Below are positions 36,063-45,024 of a stretch of DNA of 64,000 nucleotides, one piece after another. The stretch comes from Geodermatophilus aquaeductus (GTDB lineage: Bacteria; Actinomycetota; Actinomycetes; Mycobacteriales; Geodermatophilaceae): positions 372,001 through 436,000 of the forward strand of contig NZ_FXTJ01000004.1 of NCBI RefSeq assembly GCF_900182545.1, in the 5' to 3' direction. The stretch's first letter is position 1. Every line of letters starts with the position of its first letter. A program made the position numbers and the translations under genes. The notes under the pieces are model-generated. The model had not been told where the DNA came from and did no database searches. It was given only the letters and a program-made list of their open reading frames with translations.

Positions 36063-37908
36063 GACGTCGCCGCCCGGTCCACGGTGAAGCTGAACATCAT
36101 CCCGGAGTGCATGTGCTCGGCGATGTGACAGTGCGCCATCCACAGGCCCGGGTTCGTGACGTCGAGCAGGATGTCGACGGTTTGCCCGGTCCGGATGAGC
36201 ACGGTGTCCTTCCACACCAAGTTGGGCTCGGGCATCCCGTCGCGGGCCAGCACAAGGAAGCGGCCGGCGCCGTGGATGTGGAACGGGTGGTGCATCGGGT
36301 GGTCGGAGTCCATCTCGTTGACCAGCCGGATCTTGACGCGCTGCCCGACGGTGAACCGCCAGTCGACGGGCAGCCCGTCGCGGCCGGTGGTGCGGTCGAG
36401 CAGCTTCCACCGCATCGTCTCGGTGGTCGTGGTCCGGTTCATCTCGGCCATCTCGTCCTCCCACTCGATCCCGTCGGCGGTGGCGGGACCGTGGTGGTGG
36501 GCGTGCCCGTGCGCGGCGTCGCGGTCGCTCGCTGACACCTCCTGGGCGGCGGAACCGTGGCCCATGTCGTGGCTCATGTCGTGGCCCATGCCGGGGTCCA
36601 TGCCGTCGCCGTCGTGGGCCATGTCGTGGCCCATGCCGTGGCCGTCGTGGGTCATGTCATGGTTGGCGGCGCCGGCCGGGCCGGTGGCCATCAGCTTCAT
36701 GCCGCACGTCGGGCAGCGCCCGGGCTGATCACTGACCACCTCCGGGTGCATCGGGCAGGCGTACGTCACCGCAGGTGCTGTGGCCATGAGCTTCATGCCG
36801 CACGTCGGGCAGCGCCCGGGCTGATCACTGACCACCTCCGGGTGCATCGGGCAGGCGTAGGTCACCGGTCCGGCCGCCGCGGTCGCGTTCGGGTCGTCCA
36901 TCTCCGCGACGATGCCGAGGACCTTGTCCGGCGGCGCGGCCAGCCACGTCTCCATCTGTTCCCGCTCGGCGGCCAGCTCCGGTGCGGTGCGCAGCGTCTC
37001 GAACTGCTCGGCGAGCGGCGGCTCTGCAACGTCTGCGGTGACGGTGATCGCCGCCAACCGGTAGGTCCGGTTCGGGGTGCGGTGCTCGAGGGCGTACTCA
37101 CCCGCCCGGTCGAACAGCACGTCGACGACCGCCCGCTCCGACGGGGCCTGCACCACGTCGTCGACGAACTGCTCGTGCTCCACCCGGCCGCTGTCCCCGC
37201 CGATGAGCTTCATCCGGGCGCCGGGCACGCTAGCCCGGAAGACGCGGCTGTTGGCGGTGTTGGTCAGCCACAGCCGGACGACCTCGCCGGTCCTCGCGGT
37301 GAACGCCGGGTCGGTCTCGCCGCCGGTGAGCATCAGGTTGCCGTAGCGGCCCATCGCCGCGTAGTTGGTCTCGGTGCGGCTGAACGGGGCGATGACGCCG
37401 TCCTCGAGAGCAGGTCGTCGAGGGTCAGCACCAGGTCGCGGTGCGCCGGTGGCCAGTAGTCCGGCTCGGCCGGCTCGACCAGGATGCTGCCGTAGAGGCC
37501 CAGCTCCTGGGTGACGTCCTCGCGGATGTGCGGGTGGTACCAGTACAGGCCCGGGTCTGGGAACTGGATGCGGTAGGTGAACTCCCCGCCCGGCGGGATC
37601 GGCGCCTGGGTCTCGTGCGGCACCCCGTCGTAGCGGTTCTCCAGGCGCAGCCCGTGCCAGTGCACGGTGGTGTCCAGGTCGGTGTCGTTGCTGACGTGCA
37701 CGACGACCTCCGAGCCCTGCCGCACCTTCAGCGTGGGGCCGGGGATGGAGCCGTTGTAGCCGAGCATCCGCACCGTGGTGTCGCCCAGCCGCTTGGCGAC
37801 CGGGCCGGGCTCCACGTGCAGCTCCTCGCCGTCGGCGAGCTCGAGCACCTCGGGCCTGGTGGCCTCGGGCAGGTCAGTGATGTCGTTGGAGAAGAACGTG
37901 GTGTCCAC
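36059..37908 (-). pseudogene. multicopper oxidase with metal-binding repeats, frameshifted
   Basis: A laccase-like copper oxidase of about 616 codons, broken by one frame change at about 37405-37411. Before it lie the first cupredoxin ligands ([17 protein letters not shown]). After it, in the other frame, come the rest of the fold and the C-terminal ligands ([27 protein letters not shown]), so all copper sites exist. Between the cupredoxin domains sits an insert: two heavy-metal-binding repeats ([19 protein letters not shown]) and a Met/His/Asp-rich linker. GTG 37908-37906 has AGGAGG at 5 bp. One extra or missing base would restore a normal protein; the break is either real decay or a sequencing error. 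The frames are 37333-37908 and 36059-37354. Confidence 0.8.
36685..36867 (-). repeat. 96-bp tandem duplication encoding two metal-binding repeats
   Basis: Units 36685-36771 and 36781-36867 differ at only two or three of 87 positions, at a 96-bp (32-codon) period. Each encodes one heavy-metal-binding finger (CPMHPEV ... CPTCGM) in the oxidase insert. The near identity shows the duplication is recent. Confidence 0.85.
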
Positions 37909-38055
37909 GGTGACCTCCTGGTCAGGTTGCTGAGACAGCTGTCGGTCCTGTGGGGGCGTCGTCCATCCGCAGTCGACTCCCTCCCCCGCCACCGGGCGGT
38001 TTGGATCTCGCGTGGGCGTGGCCGCGTTGCTCGACCCGGTGGTCTCACCGGGTGC

Positions 38056-38502
38056 TCACGACAGGAACGGGACGCCGGCCACGATCGCGACGGCGATGAG
38101 CGCGGCGGCGACGAAGTCGACGGCGGCACAGAACGGCGGCCACCAGCGGGTGCCGGACACGAAGCCGGTGCGGTGCTGCCACATGTCCTTGACGCCGTGG
38201 CCGGCCAGGCCGGCGACGATCAGCCACGCCGGACCGCTGACCGCGGCCGCGGCGACGACCACGAAGGTCGCCGCGACGACCATCTCCACGGCGAGGACGT
38301 GCCGGCGCCCATCGGCGACGGCGAAGCCGATGTAGACCGCGGCGATCACGGCGAGCCCGAGGGCGTAGACGGTCGCGGAGTCCACCCAGAAGAAGGCCAA
38401 CGGCGAGGCGGCCTGCAACACGCCGACGACGACGCCCCACGCCACCGGTGAGCGCAGGCTGCCGCGCTCGGAACTGGCCGGGACGGCGGTGGTGCTGATC
38501 AT
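38056..38502 (-). CDS. hypothetical four-helix membrane protein
   Basis: A 148-aa integral membrane protein with hydrophobic segments at about 18-38, 44-62, 70-95 and 125-146. The loop before the last helix carries GHGVKDMWQHRTGF and RWWPPFCAAVD, with two His and one Cys that could bind a metal. ATG 38502-38500 has GGAGG 5 bp upstream and overlaps the stop of the HMA-like gene. A decayed copy of the same gene lies at 46173-46400. Next to a copper oxidase, a role in copper handling is plausible but unproven. Confidence 0.78.
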   Translation of the reverse strand: MISTTAVPASSERGSLRSPVAWGVVVGVLQAASPLAFFWVDSATVYALGLAVIAAVYIGFAVADGRRHVLAVEMVVAATFVVVAAAAVSGPAWLIVAGLAGHGVKDMWQHRTGFVSGTRWWPPFCAAVDFVAAALIAVAIVAGVPFLS

Positions 38503-38858
38503 CAGGACCTCCGGCTGGGGCGGTAGTGGGTCTCGGGGCTGTGGCCGAGGGTCGGGGTGGACCGGACCTCCTCGGACCGGTGATGTCGCCGGGTTTGCGC
38601 ACCAGATGGCCCTGTTCGGGTGGTGCCGGGAGGCGGGGGGAAGTCGGTGGCCGGGGCGGCGGTGTAGTCGGCGGCGGTGTAGCCGGCGGCGGTGATGGCC
38701 GTGGTGATCGCGCCGGGATCGGCTGAGCCGGTCACCTGCACGGTGCCGGTGGCCAGGTCGGCCCGGAGGGTCTCCACGCCCGGGACGTCGCTGATGACGG
38801 CGCTGATCGCCCGGACGTCCGCCCGCGCGGTCATCGCGGGCACCTGGACCGTGATCAT
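38502..38858 (-). CDS. HMA-fold protein lacking the CxxC metal motif
   Basis: A 118-aa protein. Residues 1-70 follow the heavy-metal-associated fold (ITVQVPAMTARADVRAIS, VPGVETLRADLATGTVQV, then AITTAITAAGY). The canonical GMTCxxC is AMTARAD, so it has no cysteines there. The tail is disordered and basic. ATG 38858-38856 follows GGGAG. It is the first gene of the minus-strand set, directly downstream of triple-repeat site A, and overlaps the membrane protein gene. Confidence 0.75.
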   Translation of the reverse strand: MITVQVPAMTARADVRAISAVISDVPGVETLRADLATGTVQVTGSADPGAITTAITAAGYTAADYTAAPATDFPPPPGTTRTGPSGAQTRRHHRSEEVRSTPTLGHSPETHYRPSRRS

Positions 38859-38902
38859 GGCGTCTCCCTCGGCGGGTGGGCTGCCCTCACCGTGGCCGGG
38901 GG

Positions 38903-38931
38903 CGCTGTCCGGGCGCTGTCGATCCGCTGAC
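38903..38931 (-). promoter_or_regulatory. triple heptamer activator site A (BTAD/SARP type)
   Basis: On the minus strand GTCAGCG, GACAGCG, GACAGCG recur at exact 11-bp spacing (plus-strand copies start at 38903, 38914, 38925). Eight bases after the last repeat is the -10-like CACGGT, and the HMA-like ATG is 44 bp from the site. It also lies 101 bp upstream of the divergent BTAD regulator. Confidence 0.75.
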
Positions 38932-39032
38932 CGGGAGGTCGATCCGCAGGCCTGGGCTCGTTGTGTGCGTGCCCGGTGCGGTCGACAATCGGCGCCGCGA
39001 CCAGACGGACTCGTTCCGGGGAGGGACGCCGC

Positions 39033-42000
39033 ATGGAGATCCGCGTCCTCGGGCCGGTCGGGCTGGCCGTCGACGGTCGGGTCCGATCCATGCCCGGCGG
39101 TGGCGAGCGGGAGCTGCTCGCGCTGCTGGCGCTGTCGGCCGGTCGGGTGGTCCCCGTCACCACTCTGGTCGACGCGCTGTGGGGCGAGGCGCTGCCGGCG
39201 AATCCGGGCAACGCACTGCAGGTGCGTGTCTCCAAGCTGCGCCGCGCGCTGACCACGGCCGGCGCGCCGAGCGAGCTCGTGGTGACCCGCCCGCCCGGCT
39301 ACCTGCTCGACGTCGACCGCGACCGCGTCGACGCGCTGCGGTTCACCGACCTGGTGACCGCCGCCCGCGCAGAGGCCGCCGCCGACCCCGGGGTCGCGGC
39401 CCGGCGATACCGGGAGGCACTGGCGGCCTGGCGCGGCCCGGCGCTCGCCGAGTTCGCCGGCGCGACGTGGGCTGGGCCGGAGGCCGTCCGGTTGAGCGAG
39501 CTGCAGTTGGCCGCCCGGGAAGAGCTGATCGACCTGGAGCTGGCCGCCGGCCGGCACACCGAGGTGCTCGGCGAGCTCGAGCAACTCACCGCCGCGCACC
39601 CGCTGCGCGAGCGGCTGCACGGCCGGCTGATGCTCGCCCTCTACCGGGCCGGCCGGCAGGCCGACGCGCTTGCGGCCTACCAGCGTGCCCGCGCCGTGCT
39701 CGACGCCGAACTCGGCCTGGAACCGAGCGCGGAGCTGCGTGGCCTGCAGGAGGCGATCCTGCAGCAGCGGCCGGACCTCGCGGCGCCCGCGCGGGCCGCG
39801 ATCGCGCCCGCCCCGGACGCGAGCGCGGCGCCGGCCCGGCCCCGGCTGCCGGCGCGGCTGACCTCGTTCCTCGGCCGCGGGGCCGACCTGCAGCGGGTGG
39901 ACGAGCTGCTGCGGACCGCCCGGCTGGTCACCGTCACCGGACCCGGTGGCGTGGGCAAGACCAGTCTCGCCCTGGAGGCCGCCCGGGCCGCCACCGCGCG
40001 CTTCGGCGACGGTGTCGCCTTCGTCCGGCTGGCCGGCGTCACCGACCCGGCACAGGTGTCCTCGGCCGTGCTGGCTGGGCTGGGGATCCGGGACGTGGCC
40101 ACGGCGACTGCGGAGGACCAGCTGCTCGGCCACCTGCGGGCCCGCAGCGTGCTGCTGGTGCTGGACAACTGCGAGCACCTGGCCGACGTCTGCGCGCTGC
40201 TCGCCGAGACCCTGCTGGAGTGCTGCCCCGACGTGCGGCTGCTGGCCACCAGCCGCGAGCCGCTGGCCGCCCGCGGCGAGGTGCAGTACGCCATCGACCC
40301 GCTGCCCGTGCCGCCGGAGGCCGCCGACGCGGCCGCGCTGGCCGGCAGCGCCGCCGCCGCACTCTTCCTCGACCGGGCCCGCGCCGCCCGGCCCGACTTC
40401 GCCGTGCGCGACCAGGCGGACGCCGCGGCCGTCACCGACGTCTGCCGTCATCTGGACGGGATGCCCCTGGCCCTCGAGCTGGCCGCCGCCCGGGTGGCGG
40501 CGCTGCCGGTGGGCGAGCTCGCCGCCCGGATGGGTGACCGCTTCACGCTGCTCACCACCGGTCCCCGTACCGCGGAGGCCCGGCAGCGCACGCTGCGGGC
40601 CACCGTCGACTGGAGCTTTCAGCTGCTCACCGACTCAGAACGCGTCCTGCTGCGGCGGCTGTCGGTGTTCCGCGGCAGCTGGACCCTGCAGGCGATGCAG
40701 GCCGTCGCCGCGGAGGAGCCGCTGGACCCGCCGGCGGCCGTGGACCTGCTCGGCCGGCTGGTCGACCGGTCGCTGGTCGTGCTCGACCGCGCCCGGGATG
40801 ACCGGGCCGGTGGGCCGCGCTACCAGCTGCTGGAGACGATCCGGCAGTACGCCGCCGAGCGGCTGGCCGAGGCCGGCGAGACCGACGCGGTCGCCCGGGC
40901 GCACGTCGGCTACCTCACCGCCCTGGCCGAGCGGGCAGAGGTGGAGCTGCGCGGCGACGGGCAAGCACGCTGGCTGCCGCGGCTGGCCGCCGAGCGCGAC
41001 GACATCGACGCCGCACTCGCCTGGTGCACCGCGCACACGGACACCGAACCGGACGCCGGGCTGCGACTGGTCGCGCCGTTGGGCTGGTACTGGTACTTCG
41101 CGACCCATCCCGACGGCGGCCGGCGGGTCGCCGCCGTGCTCGACGCCGCGCTCGGCGGCTCACCGGAGGCGCGGGCGCGGGCGCTGCAGGCGCTGGCCGT
41201 CGCCGCCCGCCCCGGCGCGTGCATCGTGCACCCCGACCCCGCGTGCGCCGCCGCCGCCAGGCAGAGCCGGGTCCTGTTCGCCGAGCTCGGCGACGCGTCT
41301 CGCGCCGCGCTGTCGGACACCCTGCTCGCCGTCGAGGCCATCGGCAGCGACGACCCGGCCGCGGCCTTCACCGTCCTGGCCGCGGCCGAGCGGGAGTTCA
41401 CCCGGGACGGCGACGCCTGGTGCGCGGCGCTGGCCGACTTCGTCCGGCTGGAGCTGCACGCCGGCACCGGTGACCTGGACGCGGCCACCGCGGTCGGTCA
41501 CCGGGCGCTGCTGGCTTTCCGGGCGCTGGGCGACCAGTGGGGCGTGTCGGCCATCCAGTTCCACCTCGGCATGGCGCTGCACCGCGCCGGCCGGCTGGCG
41601 GAGGCCCTGGAGATGTACGAGGGGGCGCTGGCCAGCGTGCGCGGCGTCGGCCCGGCGAACACCGTCCAGTACGCCCTGGCCGGCGCCGGGCACGTCACCC
41701 TGCTGCTCGGCGACGCCGAGCGGGCCGCCGCACTGTTCGCCGAGTCCCACGCGGTCGCCCGCCAACTCGGCGCCCACGGCAACCCGCGGGCCGCGGTCGG
41801 CGAGGGACTGCTGGCCCGCGAGCGCGGCGACCCTGCCGCTGCCCGGGAGCGCCTCGCCTTCGCGCAGCTGCTGCTGACCGGCCTGACCGAACCGGAGTGG
41901 ACCGCCACGGCCCTGGTCGCCCTCGCTCACGTCGCCGAGGCCGACGGCGACCTGGACAGCGCCGAGTTCTCCCACCGCCGGGCGTGGCAGACCGCGCCCG

Positions 42001-42269
42001 GGCACGCCGCCGCGCTGGAGGGGCTGGCCTGCGTGGCCGCCGCGCGCGACGACGCCGAGGCCGGGGCCCGGCTGCTCGGCGCGGCCGCGGCCTGGCGGCG
42101 GCGTCGGCACCGGCCCGCCGGTCGGCTCGAGCGGGCCGATGCCGGCCGGGCCGAGCAGAGGGCCCGCGCGGCCCTGGGCGACGAGGGGTTCGACGCGGCG
42201 TACCGGGCGGGCCACGCCGAGCCCGATGCCGTCCTCGACGACGCCGACCGCGTGCCCGCGCGGCGCTGA
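39033..42269 (+). CDS. AfsR/SARP-type regulator (BTAD, NB-ARC, TPR)
   Basis: A 1,078-aa transcriptional activator. An OmpR-type winged helix (1-95, MEIRVLGPVGLAVDG, NALQVRVSKLRRAL) is followed by the BTAD domain (about 95-245), and an NB-ARC ATPase with P-loop GPGGVGKTSLA (about 303-313) and VLDNCEHL. Helical TPR-like repeats run to the end. ATG 39033 has GGGGAGGG upstream. Family members bind direct heptamer repeats 11 bp apart. Three such sites occur within 7 kb, one just upstream of this gene, so it is the likely controller of the HMA/oxidase set and the CPBP and HD genes. Confidence 0.92.
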   Translation: MEIRVLGPVGLAVDGRVRSMPGGGERELLALLALSAGRVVPVTTLVDALWGEALPANPGNALQVRVSKLRRALTTAGAPSELVVTRPPGYLLDVDRDRVDALRFTDLVTAARAEAAADPGVAARRYREALAAWRGPALAEFAGATWAGPEAVRLSELQLAAREELIDLELAAGRHTEVLGELEQLTAAHPLRERLHGRLMLALYRAGRQADALAAYQRARAVLDAELGLEPSAELRGLQEAILQQRPDLAAPARAAIAPAPDASAAPARPRLPARLTSFLGRGADLQRVDELLRTARLVTVTGPGGVGKTSLALEAARAATARFGDGVAFVRLAGVTDPAQVSSAVLAGLGIRDVATATAEDQLLGHLRARSVLLVLDNCEHLADVCALLAETLLECCPDVRLLATSREPLAARGEVQYAIDPLPVPPEAADAAALAGSAAAALFLDRARAARPDFAVRDQADAAAVTDVCRHLDGMPLALELAAARVAALPVGELAARMGDRFTLLTTGPRTAEARQRTLRATVDWSFQLLTDSERVLLRRLSVFRGSWTLQAMQAVAAEEPLDPPAAVDLLGRLVDRSLVVLDRARDDRAGGPRYQLLETIRQYAAERLAEAGETDAVARAHVGYLTALAERAEVELRGDGQARWLPRLAAERDDIDAALAWCTAHTDTEPDAGLRLVAPLGWYWYFATHPDGGRRVAAVLDAALGGSPEARARALQALAVAARPGACIVHPDPACAAAARQSRVLFAELGDASRAALSDTLLAVEAIGSDDPAAAFTVLAAAEREFTRDGDAWCAALADFVRLELHAGTGDLDAATAVGHRALLAFRALGDQWGVSAIQFHLGMALHRAGRLAEALEMYEGALASVRGVGPANTVQYALAGAGHVTLLLGDAERAAALFAESHAVARQLGAHGNPRAAVGEGLLARERGDPAAARERLAFAQLLLTGLTEPEWTATALVALAHVAEADGDLDSAEFSHRRAWQTAPGHAAALEGLACVAAARDDAEAGARLLGAAAAWRRRRHRPAGRLERADAGRAEQRARAALGDEGFDAAYRAGHAEPDAVLDDADRVPARR

Positions 42270-42347
42270 CCAGCGCTCCGACGACGGGCGGTGAACAGGC
42301 CCGGGTCGCAGATCTCGATCACCACTGCTCCAGGACGTCGGGTGCGG

Positions 42348-43283
42348 TCAGGCCGCGGAGCCGGGCATCGAGACGGTGGCCTGCGTGGGCCGGCGGTGGG
42401 ACGCACCGAGCCGGGCGCGGGTTCCCGTGATGGCGACCAGGCCGATCACGGCGAGGGCCAGCAGGTGCATGAGCGAAGCGAACGGCTGGTCGGGGTAGAG
42501 CCGGGCGAAGAACCCGGCGCCGAAGCCGCTGCCCCCGGCGACGCCGTTGCCGGCCGCGTGCAGCAGGCCGACGAGGAGCAGGCTGCCGGTGCGGTTGTAG
42601 GCGAACCCCATCAGCGCCCGGATCGGGATGTTGACCACGATCAGGAACGCCATCAACGCCACCGCCATCGGCAGGGGGCTGCCGACCACCAGGGCCACGT
42701 GCTGCAGCGCGAACAGCGGGGCGGTCAGCGCCGCGGCGCGCATCGGGGTGGTGCGGACCTGCAGCCGGGCCTGGACGAAGCCCATCCAGGCCACCTCCTC
42801 GGCCCAGTTGTTCGGCACCAGGGACACCACCGTCTGCATCAGCAGCCCGAACACCAGCGCCGACACCAGCGCCCCGGTGCTCAGGGCTGCGGTCGGTGCG
42901 CCGAAGAACGCGAGCGCCAGACCGGTGGCCAGGGCGGGCATCCCGGCCAGGGCGAGGGCGTACCAGCGCGCCGAGACCCACACCTCGACCGCCCGGCGCC
43001 ACAACTGACGCAACCCGGCCGGCCCGTCGACGACCCGGGTGATCACGACGGCCGGCAGCAGCAGCCCGATCAGGGTGCTGGCGACGACGAACACCTGCGC
43101 CGGCAGCTCGACGCCGTGGCCGCGCGCGACGAGCGGGGCGAACACCAGCGCCTGACCGACGGTGAAGAACCACACCAGGAACGCGGTCAGCGGCCGGCGG
43201 CGGACGAAGCGGGCCACGGCGTTGCCACCAAGCCCGGCCGGCGCCGGACTCGGGTGGGACCGGTCGTACGTGGTCGTGTTCAT
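42348..43283 (-). CDS. CPBP-family intramembrane protease-like protein
   Basis: A 311-aa polytopic membrane protein (about eight helices) of the CAAX protease/bacteriocin-processing family. The first motif reads NNWAEEVAWMGFVQARLQ (EE kept, the usual Arg of EExxxR replaced), then FALQHVAL and LLHAAGNGV supply the two His motifs. Its N-terminus, TTYDRSHP, is shared with the unrelated HD protein because the promoter region was duplicated. ATG 43283-43281 follows AAGGAG. Triple-repeat site B lies 81 bp upstream. Confidence 0.85.
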   Translation of the reverse strand: MNTTTYDRSHPSPAPAGLGGNAVARFVRRRPLTAFLVWFFTVGQALVFAPLVARGHGVELPAQVFVVASTLIGLLLPAVVITRVVDGPAGLRQLWRRAVEVWVSARWYALALAGMPALATGLALAFFGAPTAALSTGALVSALVFGLLMQTVVSLVPNNWAEEVAWMGFVQARLQVRTTPMRAAALTAPLFALQHVALVVGSPLPMAVALMAFLIVVNIPIRALMGFAYNRTGSLLLVGLLHAAGNGVAGGSGFGAGFFARLYPDQPFASLMHLLALAVIGLVAITGTRARLGASHRRPTQATVSMPGSAA

Positions 43284-43364
43284 GACGGCTCCTTCACGGC
43301 GAGGACTCCGGCTCCCGACGCTGTCCGGAACCGGTGGTGCGGCGCCGGGAACGCTGCTGGAGCC

Positions 43365-43393
43365 CGCTGTCGCGGCGCTGTCGATGCGCTGAC
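43365..43393 (-). promoter_or_regulatory. triple heptamer activator site B
   Basis: GTCAGCG, GACAGCG, GACAGCG on the minus strand with plus-strand starts at 43365, 43376 and 43387 (11-bp period). Eight bases further is the -10-like CAGCGT. Upstream of the CPBP gene. Confidence 0.75.
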
Positions 43394-43407
43394 CACGGCA
43401 GACAGCC

Positions 43408-43449
43408 GTGGCCGGTAGCCGTGGAAGGGATTCCACGGCTACCGGCCAC
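43408..43449 (-). terminator. terminator of the alpha/beta hydrolase gene
   Basis: A perfect 19-bp stem (43408-43426 with 43431-43449) and GGGA loop, 36 bp after the hydrolase stop and just upstream of site B, separating the two transcripts. Confidence 0.85.
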
Positions 43450-43484
43450 CCACGGGGCGACCTCGGCCGGCGACTGCGGCCCCG

Positions 43485-44864
43485 TCAGTCCGGCGGGAGG
43501 TCCGTGCCCGTGCGCACGGCCCGGACGACGTCGTCGACGGCGTGCGCCGACTGCTGCGCGCCGGAGGCCTCGTCGAGCAGGCCGACATGGGTGGCGGCCG
43601 CCTGGCGGTGGCTGCTGTTCGTGGACAGCGCGGCCATCCGGTTCTGTGCCTCCGCCCAGGCGGCATCGGCGTGCGGCCCGGCGGCGGTGAGGACCACCAG
43701 CGGCATGCCGCCGAGGGTGGACAGCTCCTGCGCCTGGCTGAGCAGCGCCGGCATGGTGGCGGTCTCGTCCACGGTGTTGCGCCAGCCGCGGGGGCTGGCG
43801 GCGAACGCCTCGTACTGGCTCGCCGCCGGCTCGGGCAGGGCCGACCAGAAGGACGTCGGGAGCAGGCGCCCGACGCCGAGGCGGGCGAGGCTGGGCACCA
43901 GGGCGACCGGGCCGGGCGGGCCCGCGTGGGACGTGCCGGCGGCGGTCCGGTAGGGGCTGGTGGTGTCGAGCAGGACCATCCCGGCGACCTGCTCCGGATA
44001 GCGGTCGGCGTAGACCATCGCGTGGTCGCCTCCGATGGAGTGCCCGACCAGCACGTACGGACCCCGCTCGCCGGCGGCGTCCAGCAGGGCGTGCAGATCG
44101 GTGGCGGCAGCCACCCCGTCCTGCGGGCCGGGCGCGTCCTCGCTCCAGCCCTGCCCGGCGCGGTCGTAGGCACAGACGCGGGCGGTATCGGCGACGGCCG
44201 GGGCAATCCGCGCCCAACTGGCGGAGAAACCACCCAATCCGCTCAACAACACGACGGTCGGGCCGCCGGAGCCGGTGCAGTCCAGGTGCAGCCGGTGGCC
44301 GCCGACGTCGTAGAGCCGGCCGGGCATCGCGGAGCTGTGCTGATCGGAGGCCAGGCCGATGGTCTCGACCGCACCGCCGACGGCCGCGGCGGCCGTCACC
44401 GCCACGACGGGGTACAGCAGCCAGCGGCCGCGGCCGGCGGCCAGGCAGCGGCGCACCCGGATCCCCATCCACACGGCGAGCGCCAGCAGCAGCGGCGGCC
44501 ACACCCAACCCGCGGCGGTCAGAGCTGGGTCGTCCGGAGCCGTCACCAGCAGCCCCACACCGGTGACTCCCAGCGCGGCGGCCGGAACCCAGGCCCACCG
44601 CTGCGGCTGCGTGGTCATCCGGGTCGACAGGAGAGCCAGCATCGCCCAGCCGGCCGCGAAACCGACCAGCGCCGACCCGGTGATCACGGCCTCGGATCCG
44701 CTGCCGAACACCAGCAGAGGAAGGACGACGGCGAGCACCGTCCCGATGAGCAGCGATCCGACGATGACCCGGCGGATGGGGCCGGTGCGTGGCCGCGGGT
44801 CGGTGGCGGACGGCCCGCCAGCGGCGGTCGGGGGTCGGGGGGTGGGATGCGTGGCGGTGGCCAT
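43485..44864 (-). CDS. membrane-anchored alpha/beta hydrolase
   Basis: A 459-aa protein. Residues about 30-165 form four to five transmembrane helices; the rest is an alpha/beta hydrolase fold, with oxyanion region LLSGLGGFSASW, nucleophile elbow VGHSIGGDHAM, acidic VLLDTTSPYR region and a late His (ATHVGLLD). It is probably an exported or membrane-bound esterase or lipase; the substrate is unknown. It lies 160 bp after the HD gene on the same strand with no terminator between, so it may share the site C promoter. Confidence 0.87.
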   Translation of the reverse strand: MATATHPTPRPPTAAGGPSATDPRPRTGPIRRVIVGSLLIGTVLAVVLPLLVFGSGSEAVITGSALVGFAAGWAMLALLSTRMTTQPQRWAWVPAAALGVTGVGLLVTAPDDPALTAAGWVWPPLLLALAVWMGIRVRRCLAAGRGRWLLYPVVAVTAAAAVGGAVETIGLASDQHSSAMPGRLYDVGGHRLHLDCTGSGGPTVVLLSGLGGFSASWARIAPAVADTARVCAYDRAGQGWSEDAPGPQDGVAAATDLHALLDAAGERGPYVLVGHSIGGDHAMVYADRYPEQVAGMVLLDTTSPYRTAAGTSHAGPPGPVALVPSLARLGVGRLLPTSFWSALPEPAASQYEAFAASPRGWRNTVDETATMPALLSQAQELSTLGGMPLVVLTAAGPHADAAWAEAQNRMAALSTNSSHRQAAATHVGLLDEASGAQQSAHAVDDVVRAVRTGTDLPPD

Positions 44865-45024
44865 GACGGTGCCTCTTCCGGGAGGAGTGTGGTGGGAGCA
44901 GGTGTTCAGCCTGTTGGCGACGCCGGGTCATCACCCCGGTGGACCCACCGGGATCGCACGCTCGGTGGGATCGACGGCAGTCCTCGGCCGCGCGCGGCCG
45001 GCGCAATCGCGGCGCAGCGGCGGG

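Larger units (their letters stand above)
43284..43449 (-). repeat. duplicated promoter/leader module, copy 1
   Basis: About 165 bp upstream of the CPBP gene is similar, block by block, to 45847-46009 upstream of the HD gene: leader, -10 region, triple repeat and a terminator hairpin all correspond. The similarity continues into the first ten or more codons of both genes. Confidence 0.75.
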
